DNA from: Gammaproteobacteria bacterium
GTDB taxonomy: Bacteria; Pseudomonadota; Gammaproteobacteria; Pseudomonadales; Azotimanducaceae
Reading direction: 5' to 3'
Length of the DNA stretch: 64,000 nt
Assembly: GCA_021773565.1 (NCBI GenBank)
Contig: JAJFJZ010000002.1
Span: 62,001-126,000 of the forward strand
The first letter of the stretch is position 1. Each line of letters begins with the position of its first letter. Position numbers and translations under genes: made by a program. Positions 17,521-26,544 of the stretch are shown in pieces. The notes below the pieces were generated by a model. That model had not been told where the DNA came from and searched no databases. It worked only from the letters and a program-made list of their open reading frames with translations.

Positions 17521-19119
17521 TTAAAGTAGATTTTTCAAATGTGCCGCAAGTCTATGACTTAAAGCGATTATTGTGAGTGTGGGATTTGCCCAACCCCCCG
17601 TGGTAAACACCGAACTTCCAGCAACATGCAGATTGTTGTAGCCATGCACAGCCAGGTGTTTATCCACGACCCCGGAGCTTGCCTGTTCGCTCATACGCGT
17701 AGTCCCCATGTGGTGATAACCGCCAATCGGATGGTTGCTTACCGTGGGATCTACCGGCCAGGCATGTGAACTATCTTTTAACCACTCAGCAATGTGTACC
17801 TTACCCAGTGATAGTCTTTCCAGTTCTGTGCCAAGCGATTCCCCCAGGATTCTGACGGTGTATTTATCTTGTGCATTCAGTTGCCAGTCCAGTTCCACCC
17901 TGGGGTTACCAAAGTGGTCCAGTTCGTTACCCAATATTACCCGACTCTCCGGATTAGGAGCCTGCTCCGCCCGGGTCATCACATAGAGTCCAGCCTTGCC
18001 AAACCTTACTCGAGCGCGTTCCAGAGGCAATCGAATATGTCGTTGCAGAAACGCCCTGACATTTCTGTAGCTATGCCACAATAAACGCCCGGATTTAGTT
18101 GGGTTAAGATTATGTTTCAGGCTCATATAGGCGCGTTTATTCAAAGACACGCCCACATCCGGGTCTCTTTGTAATTTGAAAGTCATGGCACTGTTAAGCA
18201 CACCAAGCCGCTCCTGAAGCGCTTCGCTTGCAACCAGAGAAGGTGCAACGTCGGTATCACCCTTGCGGAAGCGTTTGCGGAACAAGGCCCACAAATCATA
18301 AGGATTTTTCGTTTCTATCCGGCCCACCCGACCGTGCGGATGCTCCATAAAGTATCTGCCGACCTGGTCGGAGGAATTGCCGATGCCATTTTTTTCGATA
18401 TCCCGGGATGCCAGCAACAAACGCGCATTCTCAATTGCGCCGCAGGCAAGAACATAGTGTTTTGCTTTTACCGGAATCGTGTCCTGCGAAAGCGCTTGAA
18501 CATCAATGTGTGTAATTGCCGTTCCGGCTGCATTGGCCTGCACGTGCACCGCATTGGCATGCAAGACAACATTAACCCTGTCACTGGCTACAAGATCAGC
18601 ACAACGGGACCAACTAAACCGTTCTCTCATATTGTCAAAGCGCCAGAATAGTGTGCGAAAACTGTCTTCCGAGAAATCCGGTGCACTGTCCGCTATCTCC
18701 TGCCAGATCTCTTCCCCGTAACGGTAGTCACCCAGCTCAAGCGTTTGCTGGGCCATCCTGTACCAGCTATCCAGTACACCCAGGTCTATCGGCCAGCCAC
18801 TATGGGGTACCCAGTCGCGCTTTTTGAAATCTATGGGATCAAGCGGAATACAACGCCCACCCCATATGTTGGTGGTGCCACCAAAAAAGCGCAGACGGGA
18901 GTGCTCCAGTTCATAATATTCCATCCCTACATTGCGCCCGTCAAAAAGAGACTGTGTCGAATTTTCAAAATCCATCCCGCCGCCTTCCAGCAGGACAACG
19001 TCAACACCTGCCAGCATTAAATCCCGCGCCAGCGTAATGCCAGCAGCACCAGCACCCACAATGCAAACGTCGGCATTCAGTGTGGCCGTGCCTGAATGTT
19101 TATCCAGATCAGTTAACAT
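17521..19119 (-). CDS. GMC-family FAD-dependent oxidoreductase
   Basis: A 532-aa flavoprotein starting at the ATG at 19119. It has an N-terminal FAD Rossmann motif (DVCIVGAGAAGITLARDL, residues 17-34), the GMC signature FFGGTTNIWGG, and the conserved C-terminal block HHMGTTRMSE ... LHVAGSSVFTTGGWANPTLT. It oxidises an alcohol or related group of an unidentified substrate. It is followed about 100 bases downstream by the nucleotidyltransferase and sits 16 bases after the lipid kinase, all on the minus strand. Co-occurrence with lipid-modifying genes suggests a lipid or lipid-linked alcohol as substrate, which is inference only. Confidence 0.9.
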   Translation of the reverse strand: MLTDLDKHSGTATLNADVCIVGAGAAGITLARDLMLAGVDVVLLEGGGMDFENSTQSLFDGRNVGMEYYELEHSRLRFFGGTTNIWGGRCIPLDPIDFKKRDWVPHSGWPIDLGVLDSWYRMAQQTLELGDYRYGEEIWQEIADSAPDFSEDSFRTLFWRFDNMRERFSWSRCADLVASDRVNVVLHANAVHVQANAAGTAITHIDVQALSQDTIPVKAKHYVLACGAIENARLLLASRDIEKNGIGNSSDQVGRYFMEHPHGRVGRIETKNPYDLWALFRKRFRKGDTDVAPSLVASEALQERLGVLNSAMTFKLQRDPDVGVSLNKRAYMSLKHNLNPTKSGRLLWHSYRNVRAFLQRHIRLPLERARVRFGKAGLYVMTRAEQAPNPESRVILGNELDHFGNPRVELDWQLNAQDKYTVRILGESLGTELERLSLGKVHIAEWLKDSSHAWPVDPTVSNHPIGGYHHMGTTRMSEQASSGVVDKHLAVHGYNNLHVAGSSVFTTGGWANPTLTIIALSHRLAAHLKNLL

Positions 19120-19135
19120 TTGCGCAAAGTCCTGG

Positions 19136-20065
19136 TCACAAACCTAATACTCCAATTACCCGGGATGAAGACAAACTTACAGGCATGCCGTGGGATTCAA
19201 ACAATTCTCCGTCAACGGTATATGGTCCGTCAAAATCCAGATTTACCCGGTCTGTATTCCGGCTTTCATAACCCTGTGCACTGCTCAGTGTTGCAGCCCT
19301 GTCACCGCCCTTGATAATACGCGGCAGGCGACGTAAAAATTGAACCGCGCCCTGCATAATTCCTGTGACATGCAAGGCCCCATTTTCCCGGCCCCAGAAT
19401 GGTCGCATCCCGAGAAACAGCTTATCGAGTGAGGAAACCATGAATATCAGCATGGGTAGCTCAGGATATTCGTCAATGCGGATTACACTGGGCTTTGAGA
19501 AGGGTGCTTGTTTAAGGGCTATTCCCCACGCCGCGCGAACCAGCGCTATTCCTGCCCCAATTTCGCTACGCATGCCCGTTTTGTATACGTAATCATGGCA
19601 GAACTGTATTCCCTGTACGATAAGACCAGCACCAAAAAATGCTCCGTAGATCGTTCCATTCGCACTGTTTACCTCCACCAGACAGCGGGCTGCCAGAGCT
19701 TGCGGGTCGTTTTTTGTGATGTTACGCCGCAGGGACACCAGGGCTTTCCTGTAGCTTCGCGAGTGGTTGTAACAGTTTGCTGTCATGTTGGTAGTGCCAC
19801 CCGGCAGCAGTGCAAATCGCGGCAACAAATCAATATCCTGGTTCAGAAATGCAGTCAGTACCTGCTGGGCGGTACCGTCACCACCATTTATTACCACCAG
19901 GTCTTCGCTTGTCCACCGCCGTTGGGATACCAGATTTGCGAGGTCGCTTTCATCTGCCGTTACCAGGTGTTCCAGGCCTTCCAGATGAGATAATTCGGCA
20001 ATGAGTTTACCCAGATAACGCTTCACCCGACGACCGTTGGGATTGCTGAACACACAGACTTTCAC
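19136..20065 (-). CDS. Diacylglycerol/lipid kinase catalytic-domain protein
   Basis: A 309-aa protein of the DAGK/YegS/sphingosine-kinase fold. The nucleotide-binding motif INGGDGTAQQVL (near residue 60) and the second glycine-rich motif LLPGGTTNMTAN (near residue 88) are clear. A C-terminal beta-sandwich with an LxFDGPYTVDGE motif matches the family end. It would phosphorylate a diacylglycerol or another lipid alcohol at the membrane. The start overlaps the stop of the upstream NTase gene by 4 nt, so the two are translationally coupled. Confidence 0.88.
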   Translation of the reverse strand: MKVCVFSNPNGRRVKRYLGKLIAELSHLEGLEHLVTADESDLANLVSQRRWTSEDLVVINGGDGTAQQVLTAFLNQDIDLLPRFALLPGGTTNMTANCYNHSRSYRKALVSLRRNITKNDPQALAARCLVEVNSANGTIYGAFFGAGLIVQGIQFCHDYVYKTGMRSEIGAGIALVRAAWGIALKQAPFSKPSVIRIDEYPELPMLIFMVSSLDKLFLGMRPFWGRENGALHVTGIMQGAVQFLRRLPRIIKGGDRAATLSSAQGYESRNTDRVNLDFDGPYTVDGELFESHGMPVSLSSSRVIGVLGL

Positions 20066-20910
20066 GGCTCAGATCTTACCGTTGACGGATCACAGGCCAA
20101 ACCCAGGTGGTTCTCACGCCTTAACAATTCATCCGCCAACAACCAATCTGCTTTAGAGTCCACATCAACTGCTGCACGAGCGTGATCAAGCAATACATAA
20201 CCTACCCGACAGCCACTTTGTTCGGACAAATTTTCGAATACCTGGTCAAGGCTCAGACGGCCGGTTACGTACTTCAGCATCATGGCAAAACTGAGCCGGC
20301 GGGCAATCTTCCAGGGTGTTTTTCGTTCGCTCTCAACTTCCTGCCACAGTGCCAACGCCTTGGCACCCCTGGAATTTAGTACCGCGAACAGATTGCTGCC
20401 GCAATAATTTCCATCGCTAAATCCCAGCAGTGTTCTTTTTGTGTCGGGAAATACTTTTTTCACGCATTCATGCGGCACAAGTCCAACAATAAAATCCAGT
20501 TCATTGTGTTGGTCTTTTAGGGCCGCTGCACAAAAATCATCAATAATTTCCGCTTTTAGCAGCGCATGATCCGCTGTCGTGATGAGTGCAGGGTAGTGGT
20601 CCAGGGTCGTGAGCGCATTTTTTGCACTCGCCGCCGGTCCACTTTCAGGTGCCAGCCAGGTAATGGGGAAACGCTCAAGTGCGTCCCTGAACACCGAACT
20701 GGCAACAACAACATCCTGCCCGGGGCCACACAGTATGCCTTCATCCACATTTTTACTGTTCTGTAGCGCCTGCAGCACCCGGTTAATACACGCCTGCCCC
20801 CCCACTTCTACCAGCACACTAACGGGTAGCTTGAATTCCCGCGCCAGTGCGTTGCCACCCGGACGTTCTCCGGCCAGTAGGATGTAATGGAACCTAGAGG
20901 AGTTTTTCAT
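20062..20910 (-). CDS. MobA-like NTP-transferase domain protein
   Basis: A 282-aa protein, ATG at 20910. The beginning FHYILLAGERPGGNALA is a variant of the NTP-transferase loop, followed by KLPVSVLVEVGGQACINRVL and a TTADHALL segment with a probable metal-binding Asp. The usual LAGGxGxRM consensus is altered, so activity on a standard substrate cannot be assumed. It overlaps the GNAT-like gene upstream by 17 nt and the lipid kinase downstream by 4 nt. It probably transfers a nucleotidyl group in the same lipid-related pathway. Confidence 0.75.
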   Translation of the reverse strand: MKNSSRFHYILLAGERPGGNALAREFKLPVSVLVEVGGQACINRVLQALQNSKNVDEGILCGPGQDVVVASSVFRDALERFPITWLAPESGPAASAKNALTTLDHYPALITTADHALLKAEIIDDFCAAALKDQHNELDFIVGLVPHECVKKVFPDTKRTLLGFSDGNYCGSNLFAVLNSRGAKALALWQEVESERKTPWKIARRLSFAMMLKYVTGRLSLDQVFENLSEQSGCRVGYVLLDHARAAVDVDSKADWLLADELLRRENHLGLACDPSTVRSEP

Positions 20911-22099
20911 ACATTCTGTAGCGCTTGTTTACCACACCACCCAAACTCTCAATGATCCTGCACATACCCTTGTTGGTTTCGAGAATCCACGAAAGCTCGG
21001 CAGTGACCAGGCCCTTATCCATTGCCGGTTTACGCATCGCATCAATTACCATAAATGCCAGGGCTGCCCCCAAAGCAGTATCATGGAATTTCTTACGCAC
21101 TCCCATCAACGGGGTACGACAGGTAGTTGGAAATTTGACTTTCAATCGCCACAGCAGTTTAAGCCAACCAAAAGGCAATAATCGGCCATTCAGGTCTCCT
21201 GTTATCTCGTTGAGATTAGGTAAGACCACAATAAAAGCGACGGCTTCGCCATCCAGTTCCGCTATATGAATGAAATTTTTTGGAAGTATGAGCAGCATCT
21301 CCTTGCCCACAGCTTTGAACTCGTTTTCGGTATAGGGCACAAAACCCCAATTTCCGGACCAGGCATCGTTAAAAACATCCCGCATGATTTCCAGCTCACG
21401 CTCCACATTCTTCCTGTCCAGCATTCGGATAGTTATGCCCTTCCCCACTCTTTCACACAGTCGTTGCATAACTTTTGGCGTTTCAAATTCAATCGCCATC
21501 TCATATGCGAGCAACTCCTGCGCCGGTGAAAACCCGCAACTTTTTACGCTGGCATCGTAATAGTGACAGCCATGTCCCATCATGATGTTTGGCGGACTAT
21601 CAAATCCCTCTACGAGCAGGCCTGTTTCCTGGTTGGGGTTCAGGTTAAACGGGCCCACAATTCTCGTCATGCCTTGAGAACGCAACCACGATTCGGCGGT
21701 ATCAAAGAGCACGGAAAAAACAGCCGAATCCTGGACCGCTTCAATAAGACCAAAATAGCCGCTGGCGTCCTGATACCGATCCAGATGCAGTTGTTCAATC
21801 TGGGCGGAGATTCGACCCACCGCCTCTCCATCGCGGTACACTACCCAGGCCTTCCACCGGGCGTGTTCAAAGAAGGGATGTCTGGCAGAAAATGCTTCCC
21901 TGCGCTCAAAAATAAGGGGCGGCACCCAATTTGGATCATCCTTATACACGCGCCATGGCACTTTAATAAAAACATCGAGTAAGCGTTTGCTGGTAACTTC
22001 CTGCACGATTAAGCCGGTGGGGTGCACAGCCGCTAATCCCGGGTTATCCAGGGAGCCTGAACCGGAATTTTCTGAATTGTGTTTCACACCCTCACCCAC
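20894..22099 (-). CDS. GNAT-superfamily acyltransferase-like protein (YghO-like)
   Basis: A 401-aa protein with a GTG start at 22099, which has GGGAG seven bases upstream; a second in-frame GTG at 22087 is less well placed. The segment VPWRVYKDDPNWVPPLIFER and the later GPFNLNPNQETGLLVEGFD are characteristic of a widespread uncharacterised family with a duplicated acetyltransferase-like fold. No catalytic residue can be named. Its place at the head of the overlapping gene string ending at 19136 suggests acylation of the product or a precursor handled by that pathway. Confidence 0.78.
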   Translation of the reverse strand: MGEGVKHNSENSGSGSLDNPGLAAVHPTGLIVQEVTSKRLLDVFIKVPWRVYKDDPNWVPPLIFERREAFSARHPFFEHARWKAWVVYRDGEAVGRISAQIEQLHLDRYQDASGYFGLIEAVQDSAVFSVLFDTAESWLRSQGMTRIVGPFNLNPNQETGLLVEGFDSPPNIMMGHGCHYYDASVKSCGFSPAQELLAYEMAIEFETPKVMQRLCERVGKGITIRMLDRKNVERELEIMRDVFNDAWSGNWGFVPYTENEFKAVGKEMLLILPKNFIHIAELDGEAVAFIVVLPNLNEITGDLNGRLLPFGWLKLLWRLKVKFPTTCRTPLMGVRKKFHDTALGAALAFMVIDAMRKPAMDKGLVTAELSWILETNKGMCRIIESLGGVVNKRYRMYEKLL

Positions 22100-22213
22100 A
22101 CGCTAGCTCCCGCAATTTCGCACACCAGGGATTAAGCCGCGCAGGGTACCAAAATTGAAGCATTTCTGCCCGTCTATCTATGCGTTCTATGGCTTAAGGC
22201 TGAGTGTCCCGGA

Positions 22214-23977
22214 TTAATACTGGCGCGGTCGGCTGCAGGACATCTCAAAGAATTGTAGCTGGCGCATTCTGCGTACAAGATCGCTGGAATTCTCATCAAG
22301 TTCCGCTTCAATCTCGGTAACGGGCCCCAGTTCATCCGCTAAAAACTGTGCCTGCGTGAGATTGCTTTGATAATGCTCAGCCCGTGACGCAGGGATCTGT
22401 AAGGTGCTGTCCGTGGCACCAATCCCCGCCAGGGCATCCGATAAACACACACAGGCAGCCTGTTCCTCAAATTGTTTGTGCGTCCACAATCCTGATTGCT
22501 GATCAAAATCATAATGGTTAAGAAAATTTCCGCCAAACTCAGCCACAAACTCCATACAATCTATAAGGTAGTCCACATCCGTATCATCAAAGGCATAGTG
22601 AAAACTTACCCGCACCCATCCTGGTTTAAAGCCCTGATATCCCTCTGCAATCAAGGATCTGTACTCCAGTGCCAACGCTTCGCTGATACCTAGTAAGCGG
22701 TGACCATAGGGACCTGCGCAGGAACAACCGGCACGGGATTGAATACCAAATAAATCGTCAAGCAGGCGGGTTACAAAGCGCGGGTGCAGGTAACGATCCC
22801 CCGATTTTATATTCAGCGAGACTATCCCAACGCGTTTTTCGGGATCCTGGTTACCAAGAATTTCAATATTTGGGTGCGCCAGCCAACGCTTAAATACGCG
22901 CTCAAGAATTTCGTGTTCTCGCGCTTCGATATTTTCCACACCCATGGACTGTTTTAATTCAAATACCAGGGCAGATTTTATCGTTTGTAAGACTGCCGGT
23001 GTACCCGCACTTTCTCTAGTTTCAATGTCTTCAATAAAATCGTGGGTTTTGGGACCCACATAATCAACCGTACCCCCTCCTGCCACGCTGGGAGACAGCT
23101 TGCCCTGGTAGAGCGAGCTGTTAAAAACCAGTATGCCACTGCTGCCTGGCCCCCCAATAAACTTGTGTGGAGAAATAAATACCGCATCAATACTGGCATC
23201 ACCCGCAGGCCCTTTTGACGAACCTGATGGCGGATTCATGTCTATTTCTACGTAGGGCGCACTTGCTGCGTAATCAAAAAATGCCAGGGCATCGTACTTG
23301 TGCAACAATCTTGCAATAGCCCTTACGTCGGATTTCATTCCAGTCACGTTGGACGCGGCTGAAAAAGAACCAATACGTGTGCGGCCCAGATACCTTTCCT
23401 GCTGTAATAACAATTCAAGGTGCTCAAGACACACGCCACCATTTTCGTCCAGATCAACCTCAACTACGGTAGCCATTCCTTCGCGCCAGGACACTTCATT
23501 GGAATGGTGTTCATAAGGACCAACAAAAACCACGGCCTGATGCTCTTCCCGAAAAGCATTAAATGCATCTACTTTTTCCTGGCCCAGGCTACGAACCATT
23601 AATTCACACAATTGCACCCGACTGGTTGCTGGAAATTTTATTCCGACCAGTTGCTGTATCCGATCGATTGCTGCCGTTGCGCCGCTGCCACATGCGATTA
23701 CACAGCCATTGCGCCCTGCGTTAACCGCTTTTTTTATGAGTCGTTCCGCATCATGCAATAACTGTGTGGTGACCCGACCACTGGTGTCGTCTTCAGTGTG
23801 GGTATTGGCGTACAAGGACTGCAATCCGACCAGGTAATCCTCGATAAATTTGAGGCTTCGACCCGATGCCGTATAATCCGCATACAACATCAAACGCGAC
23901 CCGTACGGGGTATCCAGCATCGTGTTGATGCCAACTATTTCTTCACGTAAGGATTTGAAATCAAGGGGTTTTTGCAT
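22214..23977 (-). CDS. Class V aminotransferase / cysteine desulfurase-like protein
   Basis: A 587-aa PLP enzyme, ATG at 23977. The PLP lysine is Lys272 in ISPHKFIGGPGSSG and the substrate-side His pair is in GPYEHHSNEVSWRE. A cysteine pair (Cys418, Cys420 in SRAGCSCAGPYGH) falls where cysteine desulfurases and selenocysteine lyases carry their catalytic Cys. The protein is about 180 residues longer than NifS/SufS; the extra length is mostly a C-terminal extension after residue 470 ending in SCSRPRQY. It may mobilise sulfur from cysteine, but could act on another amino acid. It precedes the GNAT-like gene by 114 bases. Confidence 0.82.
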   Translation of the reverse strand: MQKPLDFKSLREEIVGINTMLDTPYGSRLMLYADYTASGRSLKFIEDYLVGLQSLYANTHTEDDTSGRVTTQLLHDAERLIKKAVNAGRNGCVIACGSGATAAIDRIQQLVGIKFPATSRVQLCELMVRSLGQEKVDAFNAFREEHQAVVFVGPYEHHSNEVSWREGMATVVEVDLDENGGVCLEHLELLLQQERYLGRTRIGSFSAASNVTGMKSDVRAIARLLHKYDALAFFDYAASAPYVEIDMNPPSGSSKGPAGDASIDAVFISPHKFIGGPGSSGILVFNSSLYQGKLSPSVAGGGTVDYVGPKTHDFIEDIETRESAGTPAVLQTIKSALVFELKQSMGVENIEAREHEILERVFKRWLAHPNIEILGNQDPEKRVGIVSLNIKSGDRYLHPRFVTRLLDDLFGIQSRAGCSCAGPYGHRLLGISEALALEYRSLIAEGYQGFKPGWVRVSFHYAFDDTDVDYLIDCMEFVAEFGGNFLNHYDFDQQSGLWTHKQFEEQAACVCLSDALAGIGATDSTLQIPASRAEHYQSNLTQAQFLADELGPVTEIEAELDENSSDLVRRMRQLQFFEMSCSRPRQY

Positions 23978-24141
23978 GTGCGCACGCTCACTGGTTATAG
24001 CGTGTAAAATACTACGCTCAATGCGCGGGTTATTGCTGCTAAATGTAGATGTCTATCCCGCAAAATCGAAATCTGGTTCTACATTATCGTCTTTCCAGGA
24101 AAATATTTTTCAAGCACAACTTCAAACGAGATCATACTGAA

Positions 24142-26022
24142 TTGACCCTTTTAAGATTAAAGCAAGCGAGTTTGGCCTATGGTCATATACCATTGCTCGA
24201 CAAGGCAGACTTCCAACTCGAGAACAACGAACGCGTATGCCTGCTCGGGAGAAATGGTACGGGAAAGAGTTCCATGTTCCGGGTGCTTCTTGAGGGTAGC
24301 CACGACGATGGAGAACGATGGGTACGGGAAGGTACACGTATCGCCTGCCTGGAACAGAGCCTTGATATACAACTGAACTATAGTATCTATCAGGTGGTAG
24401 CTGAAGGACTTGGGGAAGCTGGCTTACTTATGTCGGCCTATCATGACGAAAGTGTGGCCGTACAACAGCATCCCGAACGTGGTCTGGAGCTGCTCTCAAA
24501 CCTGCAAAACAAAATCGAGCAGGCGGATGCCTGGAATATAGGACAAAAAACCGAAGCCGTACTAAGCCGCCTTAATCTGGATGCGGATGCAAATTATCAG
24601 CAAAGTTCGGGTGGCCTGCGCCGCCGCGCACTCCTTGGCAGGGCACTGGTCAATGATCCGGAAATTCTCCTTCTGGACGAACCGACCAACCATATGGATA
24701 TAGAAACAATCAGACATATGGAAGAATTTTTGCTTACCTTCCCCGGGTCCATCATATTTATCACGCATGACAGAAGCCTGATCCGTAATCTGGCAACACG
24801 CATTATCGAACTGGACCGAGGGCAGCTTACTTCCTTTCCGGGGAATTACGACACCTATCTGGCGCGCAAACAAGCCATGCTCGAAGCAGAAAGTGAACAA
24901 AACAGAAAGTTCGACAAAAGGCTTGCCGAAGGAGAAGTATGGATTCGTCAGGGCATCAAAGCGCGTCGAACACGTAATGAAGGAAGAGTGCGTCATCTAC
25001 AAGCCATGCGTAGAGAAAGGGCTGCACGTTTGGAAAAACAGGGTCGGGTGAAGTTTAAAATCGAATCCGCAGAACGTTCGGGGAAACTTGTCGCAGAACT
25101 GGAAGACGTAAGTTTTCATTATCCCGGTGAACCTGGATCGATTATTCTCAGAAATCTATCCACTACTATCATGCGGGGTGACAGAGTTGGCATCATAGGT
25201 CCAAACGGTTCGGGAAAATCCACTCTTCTCAAAATTATTCTGGAACAGTTGGAGCCAACAAGCGGAACTTTACGCACAGGGACAAAACTGAAAGTCAGCT
25301 ACTTTGACCAGCAACGCCAACAACTCGACCTTGGTGCAAGTGTGCGGGACAATGTCGCCGAAGGTTCAGATCACGTCACTATAAACGGCAAGTCACGTCA
25401 TGTGGCCGGTTACCTCAGGGACTTTTTATTCCCGCCCGAACGCATCGACTCAAAAGCCAGCAGTTTATCCGGCGGGGAGCGTAACCGCTTGTTATTAGCG
25501 CGTCTCTTCGCAAAACCCGGCAATGTACTGGTACTGGATGAACCAACCAACGATCTGGATATTGAAACCCTGGAACTTCTGGAAGATCTGTTGGACAGCT
25601 TTCCCGGCACTCTGTTTCTGGTGAGCCATGATCGGGAATTTCTTGATCGCGTTGTTACCAGCACCCTGGTATTTGAAGGGGATGCGTTGGTGAATGAATA
25701 CGTTGGTGGATATTCTGACTGGCTACGACAGACAAGCATAAAAACACCACAATCCGTGGAAAGTTCCAAAAACACTCTGGAAAAAAAATATCAGGCAGCC
25801 GAAGTCACCAAGCTCACTTATAAAGAAAAACGCGAACTGGAAAAACTTCCTGAAAAAATTGATGCCATGGAAAATGCGCAAAAAGAGTTGCAGTCAGAAA
25901 TTAGCGCCGAAGGATTTTACCAGCAGGACAAAGAAAAAATTGCCATCACCATGCAACAGTATACAAAACTCCAGTCTGACCTGGACCTGGCAATTGAGCG
26001 CTGGACTGAACTGGAAGATTAA
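24142..26022 (+). CDS. uup: ABC-F family ATPase Uup
   Basis: Two ABC domains lie in one chain: Walker A GRNGTGKSS and GPNGSGKST, signature SSGGLRRRALLGRA and LSGGERNRLLLARL, Walker B LLLDEPTNHMD and LVLDEPTNDLD. A linker rich in Arg/Glu separates them, and a C-terminal coiled coil (TYKEKRELEKLPEKIDAMEN) is typical of Uup. I place the start at the TTG at 24142, because family members begin a few residues before LRLKQASLAYGH; an ATG at 24049 would add 31 unrelated residues. Uup binds ribosomes and branched DNA and limits RecA-independent deletions. The divergent aminotransferase gene leaves about 160 bases for promoters. Confidence 0.88.
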   Translation: MTLLRLKQASLAYGHIPLLDKADFQLENNERVCLLGRNGTGKSSMFRVLLEGSHDDGERWVREGTRIACLEQSLDIQLNYSIYQVVAEGLGEAGLLMSAYHDESVAVQQHPERGLELLSNLQNKIEQADAWNIGQKTEAVLSRLNLDADANYQQSSGGLRRRALLGRALVNDPEILLLDEPTNHMDIETIRHMEEFLLTFPGSIIFITHDRSLIRNLATRIIELDRGQLTSFPGNYDTYLARKQAMLEAESEQNRKFDKRLAEGEVWIRQGIKARRTRNEGRVRHLQAMRRERAARLEKQGRVKFKIESAERSGKLVAELEDVSFHYPGEPGSIILRNLSTTIMRGDRVGIIGPNGSGKSTLLKIILEQLEPTSGTLRTGTKLKVSYFDQQRQQLDLGASVRDNVAEGSDHVTINGKSRHVAGYLRDFLFPPERIDSKASSLSGGERNRLLLARLFAKPGNVLVLDEPTNDLDIETLELLEDLLDSFPGTLFLVSHDREFLDRVVTSTLVFEGDALVNEYVGGYSDWLRQTSIKTPQSVESSKNTLEKKYQAAEVTKLTYKEKRELEKLPEKIDAMENAQKELQSEISAEGFYQQDKEKIAITMQQYTKLQSDLDLAIERWTELED

Positions 26023-26028
26023 AAAAGC

Positions 26029-26078
26029 AAAAAAAGGGGTCAGGTTCAATTTTATAATTGAACCTGACCCCTTTTTTT
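26029..26078. terminator. Perfect 23-bp hairpin, bidirectional terminator
   Basis: Bases 26029-26051 pair perfectly with 26056-26078 around a TTAT loop; the core arm reads GGGGTCAGGTTCAATT and is flanked by seven A and seven T. It sits 6 bases after the uup stop and 8 bases before the stop of the convergent small gene, so it can end transcripts from both sides. The stem is much longer than usual and resembles mobile REP-type elements. Confidence 0.88.
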
Positions 26079-26086
26079 CCTTTTTT

Positions 26087-26350
26087 TTACTGACTGGCAT
26101 GCATGCGTCGATGATAACGACGTCTGTCGGCATGTCGATGCTTATGCCGACGAATCTTTCGATCACGAACACGGTCTGTTCTGCGATCTACCGCTCGATC
26201 CACCCTGCGATCAATGGCGCGGTCTACACGATGTGCCACCCGGTGTGCAGCAGCAGCTGGCCGAAGCTCCTTATTGGACGGGGCATCTGCCATAACCGGA
26301 AAACTGGCGGCTGCGGCTGCTATGAGTGCTAATTTGTATACTTTTTTCAT
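26087..26350 (-). CDS. Small secreted Arg/Asp-repeat, His-rich protein
   Basis: An 87-aa protein; ATG at 26350 has GGAG nine bases upstream. It begins with a clear signal peptide (MKKVYKLALIAAAAASFPVMA, cleaved after about residue 21). The mature part is very basic and repetitive: HRVDRAIDRRVDRAVDRRTD repeats of the form (R/H)-(V/A)-D-R, then a His/Arg tail ending RRMHASQ. No known domain is recognised. Such a sequence could bind anionic polymers, metals through His, or nucleic acid in the periplasm; this is speculative. It shares the strong terminator with uup. Confidence 0.68.
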   Translation of the reverse strand: MKKVYKLALIAAAAASFPVMADAPSNKELRPAAAAHRVAHRVDRAIDRRVDRAVDRRTDRVRDRKIRRHKHRHADRRRYHRRMHASQ

Positions 26351-26544
26351 GGGATACTGCTCCAAAAAGTTAGTCGTATCTAATAAAACGAAGGATGGAG
26401 CAATCGGTTGACAATCCCTGTTGAATAAATCTCGGCTAATATAGGCACAGACCCGGGCTAACTAGCTCAAACTCGAACCCACACAGGCTAATTGAGTATA
26501 ATGTGACTTAACTTTTGCCCTCAATTTAACCGGATAATCCCTGT

